From Bacteroidota bacterium (lineage in GTDB: Bacteria; Bacteroidota; Bacteroidia; Chitinophagales; BACL12): DNA of 64,000 bases. Location of the stretch: assembly GCA_016718035.1 (NCBI GenBank), contig JADKEK010000004.1, forward strand, positions 372,001-436,000, in the 5' to 3' direction. The notes under the pieces were generated by a model that did not search any database, was not told the DNA's origin, and saw only the letters and a list, made by a program, of their open reading frames with translations. The position numbers and the translations under genes are program-made. This document shows positions 18,507 through 28,288 of this stretch, piece by piece. How positions within the stretch are numbered: position 1 is the stretch's first letter; the number at the start of each line of letters is the position of its first letter.

Positions 18507-20666
18507 ATGAAAAACCTCAGGCCTCTCCTCCTTGTACTCACACTTTTGTTATATTTTAACCAGGCAAAAGCAACCCACATAATCGGGGGCGAAATAACCT
18601 ATGTTTGTTTGGGAGATAGCACATATCAAATAAAACTTATATTGTATCGTGACTGCACTAGTGCCACGCCATTCGACACTCCCGCATACATGTCAGTTTT
18701 TACACCTGAAGGCGAATTTGTATTCAACTTTACAATTCCAGCCCCGGTGATATCTGATGTGCCCGCTGAATCGGAAAATCCTTGTTTGGACGCACCTGAT
18801 GATATTTGTGTAGAACAAGCAATTTATACTAAAACTATTTTCTTACCACCTTCCGAAACAGGTTATATAGTTGTTTATCAGCGGTGTTGTAGAAATGCCG
18901 GCATAGTAAATCTAATTTTACCGGATAATACAGGTTCAACTTGTACACAAGATGTGCCTCCAACTTCTGTTGTTGAGTGCAATAGATCACCGGTATTTAA
19001 TGATTTTCCACCTACTGTAATATGTTTAAACGATGCTATAGAATTTGACCATTCAGCAACCGATGCTGATGGCGATTCGCTAGCTTATTTTTTTTATTGG
19101 CCTTATGAAGGTGCAACTGCAGTTGACGCAGCACCGGCAATTGCATCACCACCACCATATCTAGGTGTAAATTGGGCCCCAGGTTTTGATGAATTATACC
19201 CGATTACCGCAGACCCTGCATTTGCAATCAATTCTGAAACCGGTTTACTTACCGGAACTGCTACTGCTGAAGGCAGGTATGTAGTTGGTGTAGTTTGTAA
19301 AGAATACCGTGATGGCGTTTGGCTTGGAGATCACAATCGCGATTTTCAGTTTAATGTTGTGGCTTGCACTCCATTAGTTGATGCTGAAATTGAAATTGGC
19401 GATGCAATTTTTACTGAAATAGACTCCACTTCAGTATTCCTTAATTGTGATGATTACACTATTTATTTTGAAAATAATAGCCTTGGTGGTGATACCTATT
19501 TTTGGGATTTTGGAGATGGTTTAACGTCAACAGAAGTTAATCCTGTTCACACCTATACAGATACCGGAACCTATTACGTAATGTTAATTGTAAATCCGGG
19601 ATTTGTATGCGCCGATACTGCTTTAGGCCAAGTAGGTATATATAACGGATTGGCTGCTAATTATTCATTTATTACAGGCTGTGCGGGAACAGGGGTTGAA
19701 TTTAACGATTTATCTGTTTCAACAAATGCAGGTGAAATAATTGATTGGGATTGGGTTTTTGACGATGGCTCAACATCTGATTTGCAAAATCCTGAACACA
19801 TATATGCGGTTGGGGGTACGTATACAGTCTCCTTACATATTGTTTCAACCTCGGGTTGTGAATCAGATTATGTTCTTGAAGTTGAAGTTGCTCCAGGACC
19901 TACTGCTGAATTTGATGTGGATGATGTTTGTCAAAATTTTGCTGCCGAATTCGACAACCAATCAACTATTGTAGACGGAACAATAAGCGGATATTTATGG
20001 GATTTTGGAGATGGACAAACATCAACTGAAGAAAGTCCATCGCATTTTTATGATGAACACGGCACGTTCGATGTTACACTAATTACCTATTCCGCGAATG
20101 GCTGTACCGATACCATTACCTACGATGTATTAATAGGCGAATTGCCTTTTGCTAATGCGGGTGACGACGATTCGGTTTTATATTTAGAAACATTTACACT
20201 TGATGGTTCAGGAGTAGGAGACTTTTTCTGGACACCGGGTAACTTGATTTTACCGCCTGCAAATATTTCTTCCTTTACCGAACAAGATCCAACAGCTGAA
20301 TTAACAGAAACAACCACTTTCATTTTGACAGTAACCAGTCCGGACGGTTGTGTAGAAAAAGATACCGTTACCATATTTGTTGAATCATATACCATTTTGG
20401 AAGTGCCTAATGCATTTTCACCCAATGGCGATGGTTTTAATGATGACATCTATATCCTTACACATGACATAGCGGAATTATTAGAATATTCGATATTTAA
20501 CCGATATGGCGAATTGGTTTTCACAACAACTAATATAGCAACAGGTTGGAATGGCACCGTTGAGGGGAAAGAAGCTGAAATGGGAACCTATATTTATTTA
20601 GTAAGAGCCTACGATTTTGGTGGCAATTTTGTTCAACGTCAGGGAAATATCGTTTTAGTGAGGTAA
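18507..20666 (+). CDS. paralogous PKD-domain T9SS type B surface protein
   Basis: 719 aa, the same architecture as the preceding gene: signal peptide, THIIGGEITYVCLGD domain with LILYRDC and YQRCCRNAG, then PKD repeats containing YFWDFGDGLTS, WDWVFDDGSTSD and YLWDFGDGQTS. It ends with the C-terminal domain starting NAFSPNGDGFNDDIYI. The two genes are evidently a tandem duplication and likely share a transcript. No enzymatic motif. Confidence 0.87.
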   Translation: MKNLRPLLLVLTLLLYFNQAKATHIIGGEITYVCLGDSTYQIKLILYRDCTSATPFDTPAYMSVFTPEGEFVFNFTIPAPVISDVPAESENPCLDAPDDICVEQAIYTKTIFLPPSETGYIVVYQRCCRNAGIVNLILPDNTGSTCTQDVPPTSVVECNRSPVFNDFPPTVICLNDAIEFDHSATDADGDSLAYFFYWPYEGATAVDAAPAIASPPPYLGVNWAPGFDELYPITADPAFAINSETGLLTGTATAEGRYVVGVVCKEYRDGVWLGDHNRDFQFNVVACTPLVDAEIEIGDAIFTEIDSTSVFLNCDDYTIYFENNSLGGDTYFWDFGDGLTSTEVNPVHTYTDTGTYYVMLIVNPGFVCADTALGQVGIYNGLAANYSFITGCAGTGVEFNDLSVSTNAGEIIDWDWVFDDGSTSDLQNPEHIYAVGGTYTVSLHIVSTSGCESDYVLEVEVAPGPTAEFDVDDVCQNFAAEFDNQSTIVDGTISGYLWDFGDGQTSTEESPSHFYDEHGTFDVTLITYSANGCTDTITYDVLIGELPFANAGDDDSVLYLETFTLDGSGVGDFFWTPGNLILPPANISSFTEQDPTAELTETTTFILTVTSPDGCVEKDTVTIFVESYTILEVPNAFSPNGDGFNDDIYILTHDIAELLEYSIFNRYGELVFTTTNIATGWNGTVEGKEAEMGTYIYLVRAYDFGGNFVQRQGNIVLVR

Positions 20667-20694
20667 ATCATCGTATTTTTTATACTCGAATAAG

Positions 20695-20702
20695 TAGCTT
20701 TG
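20695..20702 (+). promoter_or_regulatory. -7 promoter element of the cytochrome c gene
   Basis: TAGCTTTG matches TAnnTTTG, 18 bp before the start codon at 20721. Confidence 0.4.
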
Positions 20703-20720
20703 CACTGAATTTATTTCAGC

Positions 20721-21050
20721 ATGAAAAAGCTACTTATTTTTTTTATGGCAGTTGCTACAATGGTTTTGTCCAACTGCACAAGCCAGCCTACTGATAAAAG
20801 CAATAAACCTGTTGCAAAAATTATGACACCGGGCGAAGAAGTTTATGTAAAACATTGCAAATTATGTCATGGGTCGAGTGGAGATTTAGGACTAAGTGGC
20901 GCAGCAAACCTCAAAATTTCTGTTCTCAATAATGCGGAAATTATGACTGTGGTAAGTGATGGAAGAAAGGCAATGCCGGGTTGGAAAGCACAACTTACGC
21001 CAACACAAATCAACGATGTGGCAGCTTATGTAATTACATTGAGAAATTAA
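20721..21050 (+). CDS. small c-type cytochrome lipoprotein
   Basis: 109 aa. A signal peptide ends in a lipobox (MVLSNCTSQ, Cys near residue 19), so it should be lipid-anchored. One haem c site, CKLCHGSSGD, with a probable Met ligand in KAMPGWKAQLT. This is the monohaem cytochrome c fold used as a periplasmic electron carrier. Its stop is 7 bp before the anmK start, so the two are probably co-transcribed although functionally unrelated. Confidence 0.85.
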   Translation: MKKLLIFFMAVATMVLSNCTSQPTDKSNKPVAKIMTPGEEVYVKHCKLCHGSSGDLGLSGAANLKISVLNNAEIMTVVSDGRKAMPGWKAQLTPTQINDVAAYVITLRN

Positions 21051-21057
21051 TTACAAC

Positions 21058-22149
21058 TTGAGTAAACAAACGGAATACCATATCCTTGGCCTGATGTCGG
21101 GAAGTTCACTCGATGGCATTGATATGGCGTATTGCAAAATTCAAATAAATAATCCATACACTTTTACCATTATTGCAGCAGCTACGTTTCCTTTTTCAAA
21201 CGAGGAATTTATGATGCTGAAAAATTGTTCACCCGATATTCATTATAATTACCAACAAGAGGATGCACTATTTGCAAAAGTTTCGGCTAATGCAATTAAT
21301 AATTTCCTCCAAAATAATAATTTACCAAAACCCGATGCAATTGCTTCGCACGGACATACCGTTTTTCATTTTCCTGCTTTAGGCAAAACAAAACAAATTG
21401 GCAACGGACAACGCATTGCCAATTTAACCGGTTGTAAAGTGATTTACGATTTCCGCTCTGCCGATGTTGATGCAGGTGGGCAGGGAGCGCCGTTGGTGCC
21501 TTTATGTGATGCCATTTTTTTTAATAATTACCATGCCTGTTTAAATATAGGTGGCATAGCCAATATTTCATTTGATACACCAACAGGCAGAATTGGATTT
21601 GATATTTGCGGCGCCAATCAATTGCTAAATTATATTGCTCAAACTATTGATTTACCATTTGATGAAAATGGTGAACTGGCTGCAGCCGGTTTTGTAGATG
21701 AACAGTTGTTGTCAGAATTAAATGCCTGCACTTATTTTCAATTGCCATATCCTAAATCATTGGATAATCATTTCGTCAGGAAATATTTTATCGAACGCAT
21801 CGCAGCGGCAAATATTTCGGTAAATGACAAATTGGCAACGGCAACATATCATATTGCCCAACAAATAACCAATGTAATTCAACAACAAAATACATTACAC
21901 CAAAATTACCAACTTTTAATCACCGGTGGCGGCGCATTTAATATATATTTAATTCAATTAATAGAAAAATTAGCAGGGATTAAAATAATATTACCAACCA
22001 ATGAAATTATTCAGTTTAAAGAGGCATTGGCAATGTGTTTAATGGGTGTAGAAAAATTGCAAAATAAACCCAATTTTTTACCGAGCGTAACCGGTGCACG
22101 TTTTGCAGTTAGCGGTGGGGTAGTGGTTGTACCCGAAAAACAAGATTAA
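21058..22149 (+). CDS. anmK: anhydro-N-acetylmuramic acid kinase
   Basis: 363 aa, full family length. It phosphorylates and opens 1,6-anhydro-MurNAc during peptidoglycan recycling. Family motifs: LGLMSGSSLDGIDMA at the N-terminus, ASHGHTVFH, the ADVDAGGQGAPLVP block, and LNIGGIANIS. The start is a TTG: an in-frame stop lies just upstream at 21040, and the next ATG (in LMSGSS) would delete the first strand of the kinase fold. Confidence 0.92.
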   Translation: MSKQTEYHILGLMSGSSLDGIDMAYCKIQINNPYTFTIIAAATFPFSNEEFMMLKNCSPDIHYNYQQEDALFAKVSANAINNFLQNNNLPKPDAIASHGHTVFHFPALGKTKQIGNGQRIANLTGCKVIYDFRSADVDAGGQGAPLVPLCDAIFFNNYHACLNIGGIANISFDTPTGRIGFDICGANQLLNYIAQTIDLPFDENGELAAAGFVDEQLLSELNACTYFQLPYPKSLDNHFVRKYFIERIAAANISVNDKLATATYHIAQQITNVIQQQNTLHQNYQLLITGGGAFNIYLIQLIEKLAGIKIILPTNEIIQFKEALAMCLMGVEKLQNKPNFLPSVTGARFAVSGGVVVVPEKQD

Positions 22150-22198
22150 AATTCAGGCAAATACATAAAATGTTCATACATACAATTATCTTGCATTC

Positions 22199-23209
22199 AT
22201 GATTTTAGTGACCGGCGCAAATGGTTTAGTAGGCAGCTACCTGTGCAGATATTTAATTATGCAAGGGACACCTTTACGTGCACTAAAACGTCCCGATAGT
22301 AATTTGCGACTGGTATCAGATATTGCCCATAAAATTGAATGGGTAGATGGTGATGTCAACGATGTGATGAGTTTGGAAGCTGCAATGCAGGGGATAGAAA
22401 AAGTATATCACTGTGCAGCCATTATTTCCTACAGCAAAAAAAATGCAGATAAACTCATGCTGGTAAATGTTGAAGGCACTGCAAATGTGGTAAATATAGC
22501 ATTGGAGTTTGGGGTTAAAAAATTAGTGCATTTAAGTTCAATTGCGGCAGTTGGAAAAACAGGCCGCGATGGTGAGACGGTTGTGGAAGATACACCCTGG
22601 GAACGCAAAAATTTCACCTCCAATTATGCCATCAGTAAATTTTTGGCAGAACGCGAAGTTTGGCGTGCTATTGCGGAAGGATTAAATGCGGTTATTATTA
22701 ATCCATCTATAATTGTTGGTGCGGGAAATTGGGATAGCGGTTCCTGTAAATTATTTACTACGGTTTACAATGGTTTTAAATATTATACAGAAGGCGTAAC
22801 AGGATATGTTGATGTGCGCGATGTGGTTAAAATTGCCACACAACTAATGGAAAGTGATATTACCGAACAACGTTTTATTGTGAATGCAGAAAATGTGATG
22901 TATCGCGATTTTTTACAAACTATTGGGGCAGGATTAAATGTGCAGGGACCAACAGTCAAAGCAGGAAAAAATCTTTCTGCACTCGCCTGGAGAGTGGAAT
23001 GGGTGAAATCGCTTTTTAACGGAAAGGAACCTTCTGTTACTAAACAAACGGCTGCTATAGCTAATAAAAAAGTGTTTTATAACAATGAAAAAATAAAACA
23101 AACTTTGGGTTATCAGTTTATACCTATTCGTGAGAGTATAACCGATGCTGCAAAATGTTTTCTCGAAGAAAAAAAAGACAATCAATTTCATCCCTTAACA
23201 TTTAAATAA
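22199..23209 (+). CDS. NAD(P)-dependent epimerase/dehydratase (extended SDR)
   Basis: 336 aa. The glycine-rich cofactor motif TGANGLVG is at residues 5-12, and the catalytic YAISK is downstream with a preceding Ser (LSSIAAVGK). Resembles dihydroflavonol-reductase/3-beta-HSD-like SDRs common in Bacteroidota. The stop overlaps the ATG of the next gene by one base, so they are translationally coupled. Substrate not predictable. Confidence 0.85.
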   Translation: MILVTGANGLVGSYLCRYLIMQGTPLRALKRPDSNLRLVSDIAHKIEWVDGDVNDVMSLEAAMQGIEKVYHCAAIISYSKKNADKLMLVNVEGTANVVNIALEFGVKKLVHLSSIAAVGKTGRDGETVVEDTPWERKNFTSNYAISKFLAEREVWRAIAEGLNAVIINPSIIVGAGNWDSGSCKLFTTVYNGFKYYTEGVTGYVDVRDVVKIATQLMESDITEQRFIVNAENVMYRDFLQTIGAGLNVQGPTVKAGKNLSALAWRVEWVKSLFNGKEPSVTKQTAAIANKKVFYNNEKIKQTLGYQFIPIRESITDAAKCFLEEKKDNQFHPLTFK

Positions 23210-23901
23210 TGCAAGCGCTTAAACATATCATATTCGATTTAGACAATACTTTATGGGATTTTTCCGGAAACTCTAAACGTATTCTCGCCGAAATTTTTGA
23301 AAAATTTAATTTACAGGAAGCAGGTATTCCCGACTTTGAAAATTTTCATAAACAATACAAATTCAGAAACGAATATTTGTGGAATCAATATGCACTAGGG
23401 AATGTATCAAAAGAGGAAGTGCGATTAAATCGTTTTTATGCTTCATTCAACGATTTTGGCATTAATAATTATGTGCTGGCAAATCAGGTTGCCGACCATT
23501 ACATTTACCACACGCGTCGCCAAACCGATTTGTTGCCTAATGCCAAGGTGTTATTAGACCATTTATTGCCTAAATATCAGCTGCATATTATTACCAATGG
23601 TTTTGATGAAGTGCAGTTTTTCAAATTAGAAAATACCGGACTGCATACCTATTTCAAAACAGTAACAACTGCTGAAGCTGCCAATGCTTTAAAACCGGAT
23701 ATCCGCATATTTGAGCACGCGCTAAATGCCATGCAAACCGAACCACAACATTGTTTATATATTGGCGATTCACCGGAGGTGGATGGCAACGGCGCCATTA
23801 ATGCAGGTATGCATTTCATCTGGTTAAATACAGAAAAAAAAGAAAACAAATTTCAATTTGAAGAAATTGCAGATTTGGGGGAATTATTAGACTTATTGTA
23901 A
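23209..23901 (+). CDS. YjjG-family HAD pyrimidine nucleotidase
   Basis: 230-aa HAD hydrolase. Motif I is IIFDLDNTLWDF (catalytic DxD), motif II is in HIITNGFDE, and motif III/IV are in KPDIRIFEHAL and YIGDSPEVDGNGA. The DLDNTLWDF variant and length fit the YjjG non-canonical pyrimidine nucleotidase group. Coupled to the upstream SDR by a one-base overlap. Confidence 0.85.
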   Translation: MQALKHIIFDLDNTLWDFSGNSKRILAEIFEKFNLQEAGIPDFENFHKQYKFRNEYLWNQYALGNVSKEEVRLNRFYASFNDFGINNYVLANQVADHYIYHTRRQTDLLPNAKVLLDHLLPKYQLHIITNGFDEVQFFKLENTGLHTYFKTVTTAEAANALKPDIRIFEHALNAMQTEPQHCLYIGDSPEVDGNGAINAGMHFIWLNTEKKENKFQFEEIADLGELLDLL

Positions 23902-23915
23902 AAAATACAATAAGT
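23891..23915 (+). terminator. AT-rich hairpin at the HAD gene end
   Basis: A perfect 10-bp inverted repeat, ACTTATTGTA/TACAATAAGT with a 5-A loop, overlaps the stop codon. It is weak for a terminator because the stem is AT-rich and the T-run after it is short. Confidence 0.35.
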
Positions 23916-24068
23916 AACATTTTGCATTGCTCATATGGTATCTTTCATTGCATAAACATTTACCTTCAAGACTAAGTTGAAAAACTAAAATAGGGTAAAG
24001 TGAATTACCTATAAAGGTTAGTTGTTATCAATGAACACTTAGTAATGATTTTGTTGGCAGTTACAGGC

Positions 24069-24099
24069 AAAAAAAAATCCCGCATTGTTGCAGGATTTT
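24069..24099 (-). terminator. intrinsic terminator of the Cys-rich protein gene
   Basis: AAAATCC-C-GCA-TTGT-TGC-A-GGATTTT stem with a long U-run on the minus strand, 18 bp beyond the stop at 24117. Confidence 0.7.
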
Positions 24100-24116
24100 A
24101 TAACATAAGTTAATAA

Positions 24117-24524
24117 TTATTTTTCAGGTGTTTCTTCAACTTTTGCCGGTTGAGCAGCACCCATTTGCATAGTAGCTGAATGACAATTAGCACCTTCAGT
24201 TTTAGCTTCAGCACCATCAGTATGTCCACTGCAACTTGCGCCTGCAGCTTTTGCATCGGCACCGGCAGTATTTCCGCTGCAACAAGCACCTGCAGCTTTT
24301 ACTTCTGTAGAAGTATTGCTTGCTGACGCAGAAGACGTTGATGTTTTTGCACTGCAGCAAGAACCTGTTTTTGAATCAGTACTACATTTAACGGTACCTG
24401 TAGCATCAGTTACTTTAATAACCGGTGTTGCAGATTCTGTTGTTGTAGAAGAAGCTGCTGTTTGACCAAAAGTAACAGCAATACCAAAAGCCATTACTGC
24501 TGCGAATGAGAATATTTTTTTCAT
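24117..24524 (-). CDS. secreted Cys/Ser/Ala-rich repeat protein, unknown function
   Basis: 135 aa. The signal peptide MKKIFSFAAVMAFGIAVTFG is clear. The mature part is low-complexity with Cys clusters: VKCSTD, GSCCSAK, GACCSGN, GASCSGH and GANCHSA, the last three at roughly 15-residue spacing with ADAKAAG-like spacers. It has its own terminator. The repeats suggest a metal-binding or disulfide-rich periplasmic protein. I do not recognise a family. Confidence 0.75.
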   Translation of the reverse strand: MKKIFSFAAVMAFGIAVTFGQTAASSTTTESATPVIKVTDATGTVKCSTDSKTGSCCSAKTSTSSASASNTSTEVKAAGACCSGNTAGADAKAAGASCSGHTDGAEAKTEGANCHSATMQMGAAQPAKVEETPEK

Positions 24525-24562
24525 AGTAGTTGTTTTATTATTGTAGGATAAAATTAATCAAT

Positions 24563-25240
24563 TTATTTTGTTCTGGCAACACGGGCAATTACGGTTTGGC
24601 CGCCTTTTACTTTTTCGCCAATATTTACTTCAATTTTTGAGTCAAGCGGTAAAAACAAGTCTACTCTTGAGCCAAATTTGATAAAGCCAAATTCAGCACC
24701 TTGTGTTACTTCATCACCTTCTTCAACATAAAACTTGATACGACGGGCAACGGTACCGGCAATTTGGCGCATTAAAATCTCCATATTGTCATCTTCATCT
24801 TCAATAACGTAAGTAGTACGTTCATTTTCTGTAGAAGATTTAGGGTCCCATGCTAACAGATATTTACCCGGATGGTATTTGAAATATTTTACCTGTCCGC
24901 TGATTGGTGTGCGGTTGATATGCACGTTTTTCACGCTCATAAAAATCGAAACCTGCAACCTGCGGTCTTTAAAGTATTCGTTTTCGGTAGTTTCTTCTAT
25001 CACCACTACTTTGCCGTCTGCAGGAGCAATAATGGCCCCTTCTTCAGTAAATAAGCGGCGTTTTGGGTTGCGGAAAAACATCATCACAAACAAAATTCCA
25101 CCCAATGAGGCTACTAAAATCAAGGTGTTAAATAAACCTTGTTCCGGTAAGAAGTAATGTGTGGCAAAGTTTAAGGCTACTAAAAAAGCCAAAAAAGCGA
25201 TAATAATTTTGCGACCTTCTTTATGAATGAGTCTAAGCAT
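24563..25240 (-). CDS. psd: phosphatidylserine decarboxylase family protein
   Basis: 225 aa, the short (PSD-A) type. N-terminal membrane segments (about 10-58) are followed by IIAPADGKVVVIEE, VHINRTPISGQVKY and the self-cleavage region FGSRVDLFLP, where Gly-Ser gives the pyruvoyl group. It makes phosphatidylethanolamine from phosphatidylserine at the inner membrane. It lies next to cdsA on the same strand, 70 bp away, which supports a phospholipid synthesis unit. Confidence 0.9.
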   Translation of the reverse strand: MLRLIHKEGRKIIIAFLAFLVALNFATHYFLPEQGLFNTLILVASLGGILFVMMFFRNPKRRLFTEEGAIIAPADGKVVVIEETTENEYFKDRRLQVSIFMSVKNVHINRTPISGQVKYFKYHPGKYLLAWDPKSSTENERTTYVIEDEDDNMEILMRQIAGTVARRIKFYVEEGDEVTQGAEFGFIKFGSRVDLFLPLDSKIEVNIGEKVKGGQTVIARVARTK

Positions 25241-25269
25241 AGTTATGTTCCCTTAATGATTCAGGGATG

Positions 25270-25277
25270 CAAAGGTA
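25270..25277 (-). promoter_or_regulatory. -7 promoter element of psd
   Basis: TACCTTTG on the minus strand, 30 bp upstream of the psd start, matches TAnnTTTG. A TTTTTG about 15 bp further upstream could serve as the -33 element. Confidence 0.4.
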
Positions 25278-25310
25278 ATACAAATTGTGCGTCAAAAATG
25301 TTCGTTTTGG

Positions 25311-26150
25311 TTAAACTAAGTGAAAGAACTTCAATATTTCCAGATAAGTAACCGTAAACGGTATCACCATAATGAAGCCGTCAAAACGGTCCAAAAACCC
25401 ACCGTGACCGGGTAAAATTGAGCCGCTGTCCTTAATCTGAATGCTCCGTTTCAGTAGCGATTCAGCCAAATCACCCAGGGTTCCGCTCACCGCTACTATT
25501 ACCCCCCAAACCATCCATTGAATTAGGCCTAATTCGTCGAAAAGAAAGCTCATAATAACCCCGCAAACTACCGTCATCACCAGCCCTCCCCAAAATCCTT
25601 CCCAGGTTTTTTTCGGGGAAATACGCTCAAATAACTTCTTTTTACCCCAAAAACGACCGGCAAAATAGGCAAAGGAGTCGTTAAACCATACCATAAACAA
25701 CAACCCGACTGCAAACCAGGTTTTCACTGTACCGCCAAAATCGATGGCATAAAATATAAAAAGTCCAAATGCCAGTGGGATGTATAGCAACCCTAAAATA
25801 TTTAAACCAATATGTTCAAATGGTTTTTCGCGGTTGTAAAATATTTCTAAAATAATAATACCTGCCGGCCACAGAAAAACAGTTACACTTAATAAATGAA
25901 ATGCCGATAAATCAAAAACATTGGCATTAATTGCAGCAATTATTGCCAAACCTGCTGCTAAAGCAAAAGGCAATTCAATGCCGGGTTTTTTGCTTGCGTT
26001 AAGTGTAATAGTACGCATATATTCAAAATGCGTAGCGAAACCAATGGCAGTAAATACCAAAACAAAAACCCATGTATTTAAAAATATACTGCCAATAATC
26101 ACAGCTACTCCAATTAAAGCAGTTACTATACGTAAAACTAAGTTATTCAT
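25311..26150 (-). CDS. cdsA: phosphatidate cytidylyltransferase
   Basis: 279-aa integral membrane enzyme making CDP-diacylglycerol. About seven to eight hydrophobic segments. The family signature is at the C-terminal third: SPKKTWEGFWGG, then GTLGDLAESLLKRSIQIKD and LPGHGGFLDRFDG. It is followed by psd, the enzyme two steps further in the same pathway; the CPBP protease gene lies 39 bp upstream on the same strand. Confidence 0.93.
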   Translation of the reverse strand: MNNLVLRIVTALIGVAVIIGSIFLNTWVFVLVFTAIGFATHFEYMRTITLNASKKPGIELPFALAAGLAIIAAINANVFDLSAFHLLSVTVFLWPAGIIILEIFYNREKPFEHIGLNILGLLYIPLAFGLFIFYAIDFGGTVKTWFAVGLLFMVWFNDSFAYFAGRFWGKKKLFERISPKKTWEGFWGGLVMTVVCGVIMSFLFDELGLIQWMVWGVIVAVSGTLGDLAESLLKRSIQIKDSGSILPGHGGFLDRFDGFIMVIPFTVTYLEILKFFHLV

Positions 26151-26189
26151 TTTGGTAAATTACAATTAAATTTGATTATGCGATTTGTA

Positions 26190-27199
26190 TTATTTAATGC
26201 CATCCAATGTTATATTATCCTCTTGTTTTTTCGCAACATCAAAACTTAATTGTGTTTCTGTTTTTTTGAAATAACGTATCAATAAAAATACAACCGGAAT
26301 AGCTATTAAAGCAGCCCAAACGTTTACGGTTTCGGTAACGTTTTCGGTGATAATGCCCTTGTTCAATAAAAAATAGGCAATTACAGTAGCAACATTGTTT
26401 ACAAAGTGCGCCAGGATGGCACTCCAGAGGCTGCCGCTATAATAGTATAAATACCCCAAAAGGGCTCCCATCAGCAATCGTGGAAAAATCCAAAAAACTG
26501 AAAATGTATAAAACTGAACAAAAATGCTGAGCTCCAAATAGCAATATGTGCATTTCCAATTCCACGGAAAAAAATATTTTGTAATACACCTCTGAAAAAT
26601 ATTTCTTCACCAACCGCTGCTAATAATCCAATAATTAAAATGTTTAATAAAAATCCGCCTGTAGTGGTGGTGCGTAAAAATACTTCTGTTTGAATTTTTG
26701 CCTGTTGCTCCAGCGACCGCATTTGCGATTCCATTTCTGCCATCGAAGCAGGTAAATGTAAATGCTGATTCCAGTCGTGTATTAAAGAAATTATTGCACC
26801 GGATGCCATTACAATTAATATCACCGTTCCGTATGAAACAGATTGTATATTTTTATTCAGTGACACACTTGCTAAAAAATTATCACCACATAAATAAACA
26901 AAAAACCAGGCAACAAAAATGAAACGCCCCAATGATGTAGCAAATTGATAAATTTTAATGGCATGTTCCTGGTCAAGTGTAACTTCCTGAACAGATTTAA
27001 TTTTTTCGAAACCCGTAATAAAATGTAAAAAATCCATGCCGGGGAAAATGGCATTGATAATTTCAACTGCCATTAAAGCAAAAATATATTCCACTATAAG
27101 GTATATACCCAGCAACACCAATAACTTGCCTACCCATGGGAGATATTTTATACTGCCTTTCAAATGGAAATAAATTTGCTGTAAAAATAGGTAAACCAA
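26190..27199 (-). CDS. CPBP intramembrane metalloprotease, interrupted by a -1 frameshift
   Basis: Abi/CaaX-type membrane protease. The N-terminal frame (26471-27199) has several membrane segments and the first catalytic motif EEIFFRG (Glu-Glu plus Arg) in AAVGEEIFFRGVLQ, then FSFIHFQFFGFF. The C-terminal frame (26190-26485) continues PRLLMGALLGYLYYY and SLWSAILAHFVNN, the second His motif. One extra A in the five-A run at 26484-26488 (plus strand) restores QFFGFFPRLLMG. The complete protein would be about 335 aa. Probably sequencing error; otherwise a broken gene. Confidence 0.85.
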
Positions 27200-27217
27200 A
27201 GCATCTGTGCAGGCATG

Positions 27218-27248
27218 CCTTGGCTTTGGCGACTAATGGCTAACTTTG
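27218..27248 (+). promoter_or_regulatory. promoter of dusB
   Basis: TAACTTTG at 27241-27248 as -7 element, with TTG at 27220 as the -33 element 18 bp upstream. The start codon is 8 bp after the -7 box, giving a nearly leaderless mRNA. Confidence 0.5.
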
Positions 27249-27255
27249 TTGGGCT

Positions 27256-28254
27256 ATGCCGAGTATTGGTAACATAACATTGCCCGATTTCCCCATTTTG
27301 CTTGCACCTATGGAAGATGTGAGTGATCCGCCTTTTCGCGTGTTGTGTAAACAGCTGGGGGCAGACCTGATGTACACTGAGTTTATCTCTACCGAAGGAC
27401 TTATTCGCAATGCCGAAAAAAGTCTGAAAAAGCTCGACTTTTATGAGGAAGAGAGACCAATTGGCATCCAAATTTTTGGGGCGGACATAGAAGTAATGAA
27501 AGGTTGTGCCGAAATTGTTGAACAGGCAGGTCCCGATTTATTAGACATCAACTTTGGTTGCCCGGTGAAAAAAGTAGTTTGTAAAGATGCCGGTGCAGGT
27601 ATATTGAAGGATATTCCCCGTATGGTTCGGCTCACCGCCGAAATTGTGAAAGCGACAAAATTGCCGGTTACAGTAAAAACCCGCCTTGGATGGGACGATA
27701 ACTCCAAAAACATCATGGAAGTGGCTGAAAGGCTGCAGGATATCGGTATTAAAGCACTCACCATTCACGGCAGAACCCGCGCACAAATGTATAAGGGCGA
27801 GGCGGACTGGACTTTAATTGGGGATGTAAAAAATAACCAGCGCATCCAAATTCCCATTTTTGGCAATGGCGATATAGATAGTCCACAAAAAGCCCTTGAA
27901 ATGAAAAACCGTTATGGGGTAGATGGCATTATGATTGGCCGCGCAGCTATTGGTGCACCTTGGGTTTTTCGTGAAATAAAACATTTTTTGGCAACCGGTG
28001 AAGAATTACCTCCACCAACAATTGCTGAACGAGTTGATATTTGTCGCAGGCATTTAATTAAATCTATTGAATGGAAAGGGCCGGTATTGGGTATTTTAGA
28101 AATGCGTAGACACTATACGAATTATTTTAAAGGTATTCCGAATATTAAATCATACCGCAACCAATTGGTAACCGTAAATTCGTTAGAAGAAATTGATGAG
28201 GTGTTGTTGGAAATTACCAGACTTACGAATGATAATGTTGAGGTTGGGGTGTAA
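27256..28254 (+). CDS. dusB: tRNA-dihydrouridine synthase DusB
   Basis: 332-aa FMN-dependent enzyme that reduces uridine in the tRNA D-loop. Motifs: APMEDVSDPPFR (FMN phosphate region), MYTEFIS, LDINFGCPVKKVVCKDAGAG with the catalytic Cys, TVKTRLGWDD, HGRTRAQMYKG and GNGDI. The length and NFGCPVKKV pattern fit DusB. Divergent from the CPBP protease gene. Confidence 0.93.
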   Translation: MPSIGNITLPDFPILLAPMEDVSDPPFRVLCKQLGADLMYTEFISTEGLIRNAEKSLKKLDFYEEERPIGIQIFGADIEVMKGCAEIVEQAGPDLLDINFGCPVKKVVCKDAGAGILKDIPRMVRLTAEIVKATKLPVTVKTRLGWDDNSKNIMEVAERLQDIGIKALTIHGRTRAQMYKGEADWTLIGDVKNNQRIQIPIFGNGDIDSPQKALEMKNRYGVDGIMIGRAAIGAPWVFREIKHFLATGEELPPPTIAERVDICRRHLIKSIEWKGPVLGILEMRRHYTNYFKGIPNIKSYRNQLVTVNSLEEIDEVLLEITRLTNDNVEVGV

Positions 28255-28288
28255 TTATTGCGTTTTCATTTATACAAAATCTCCTCCT

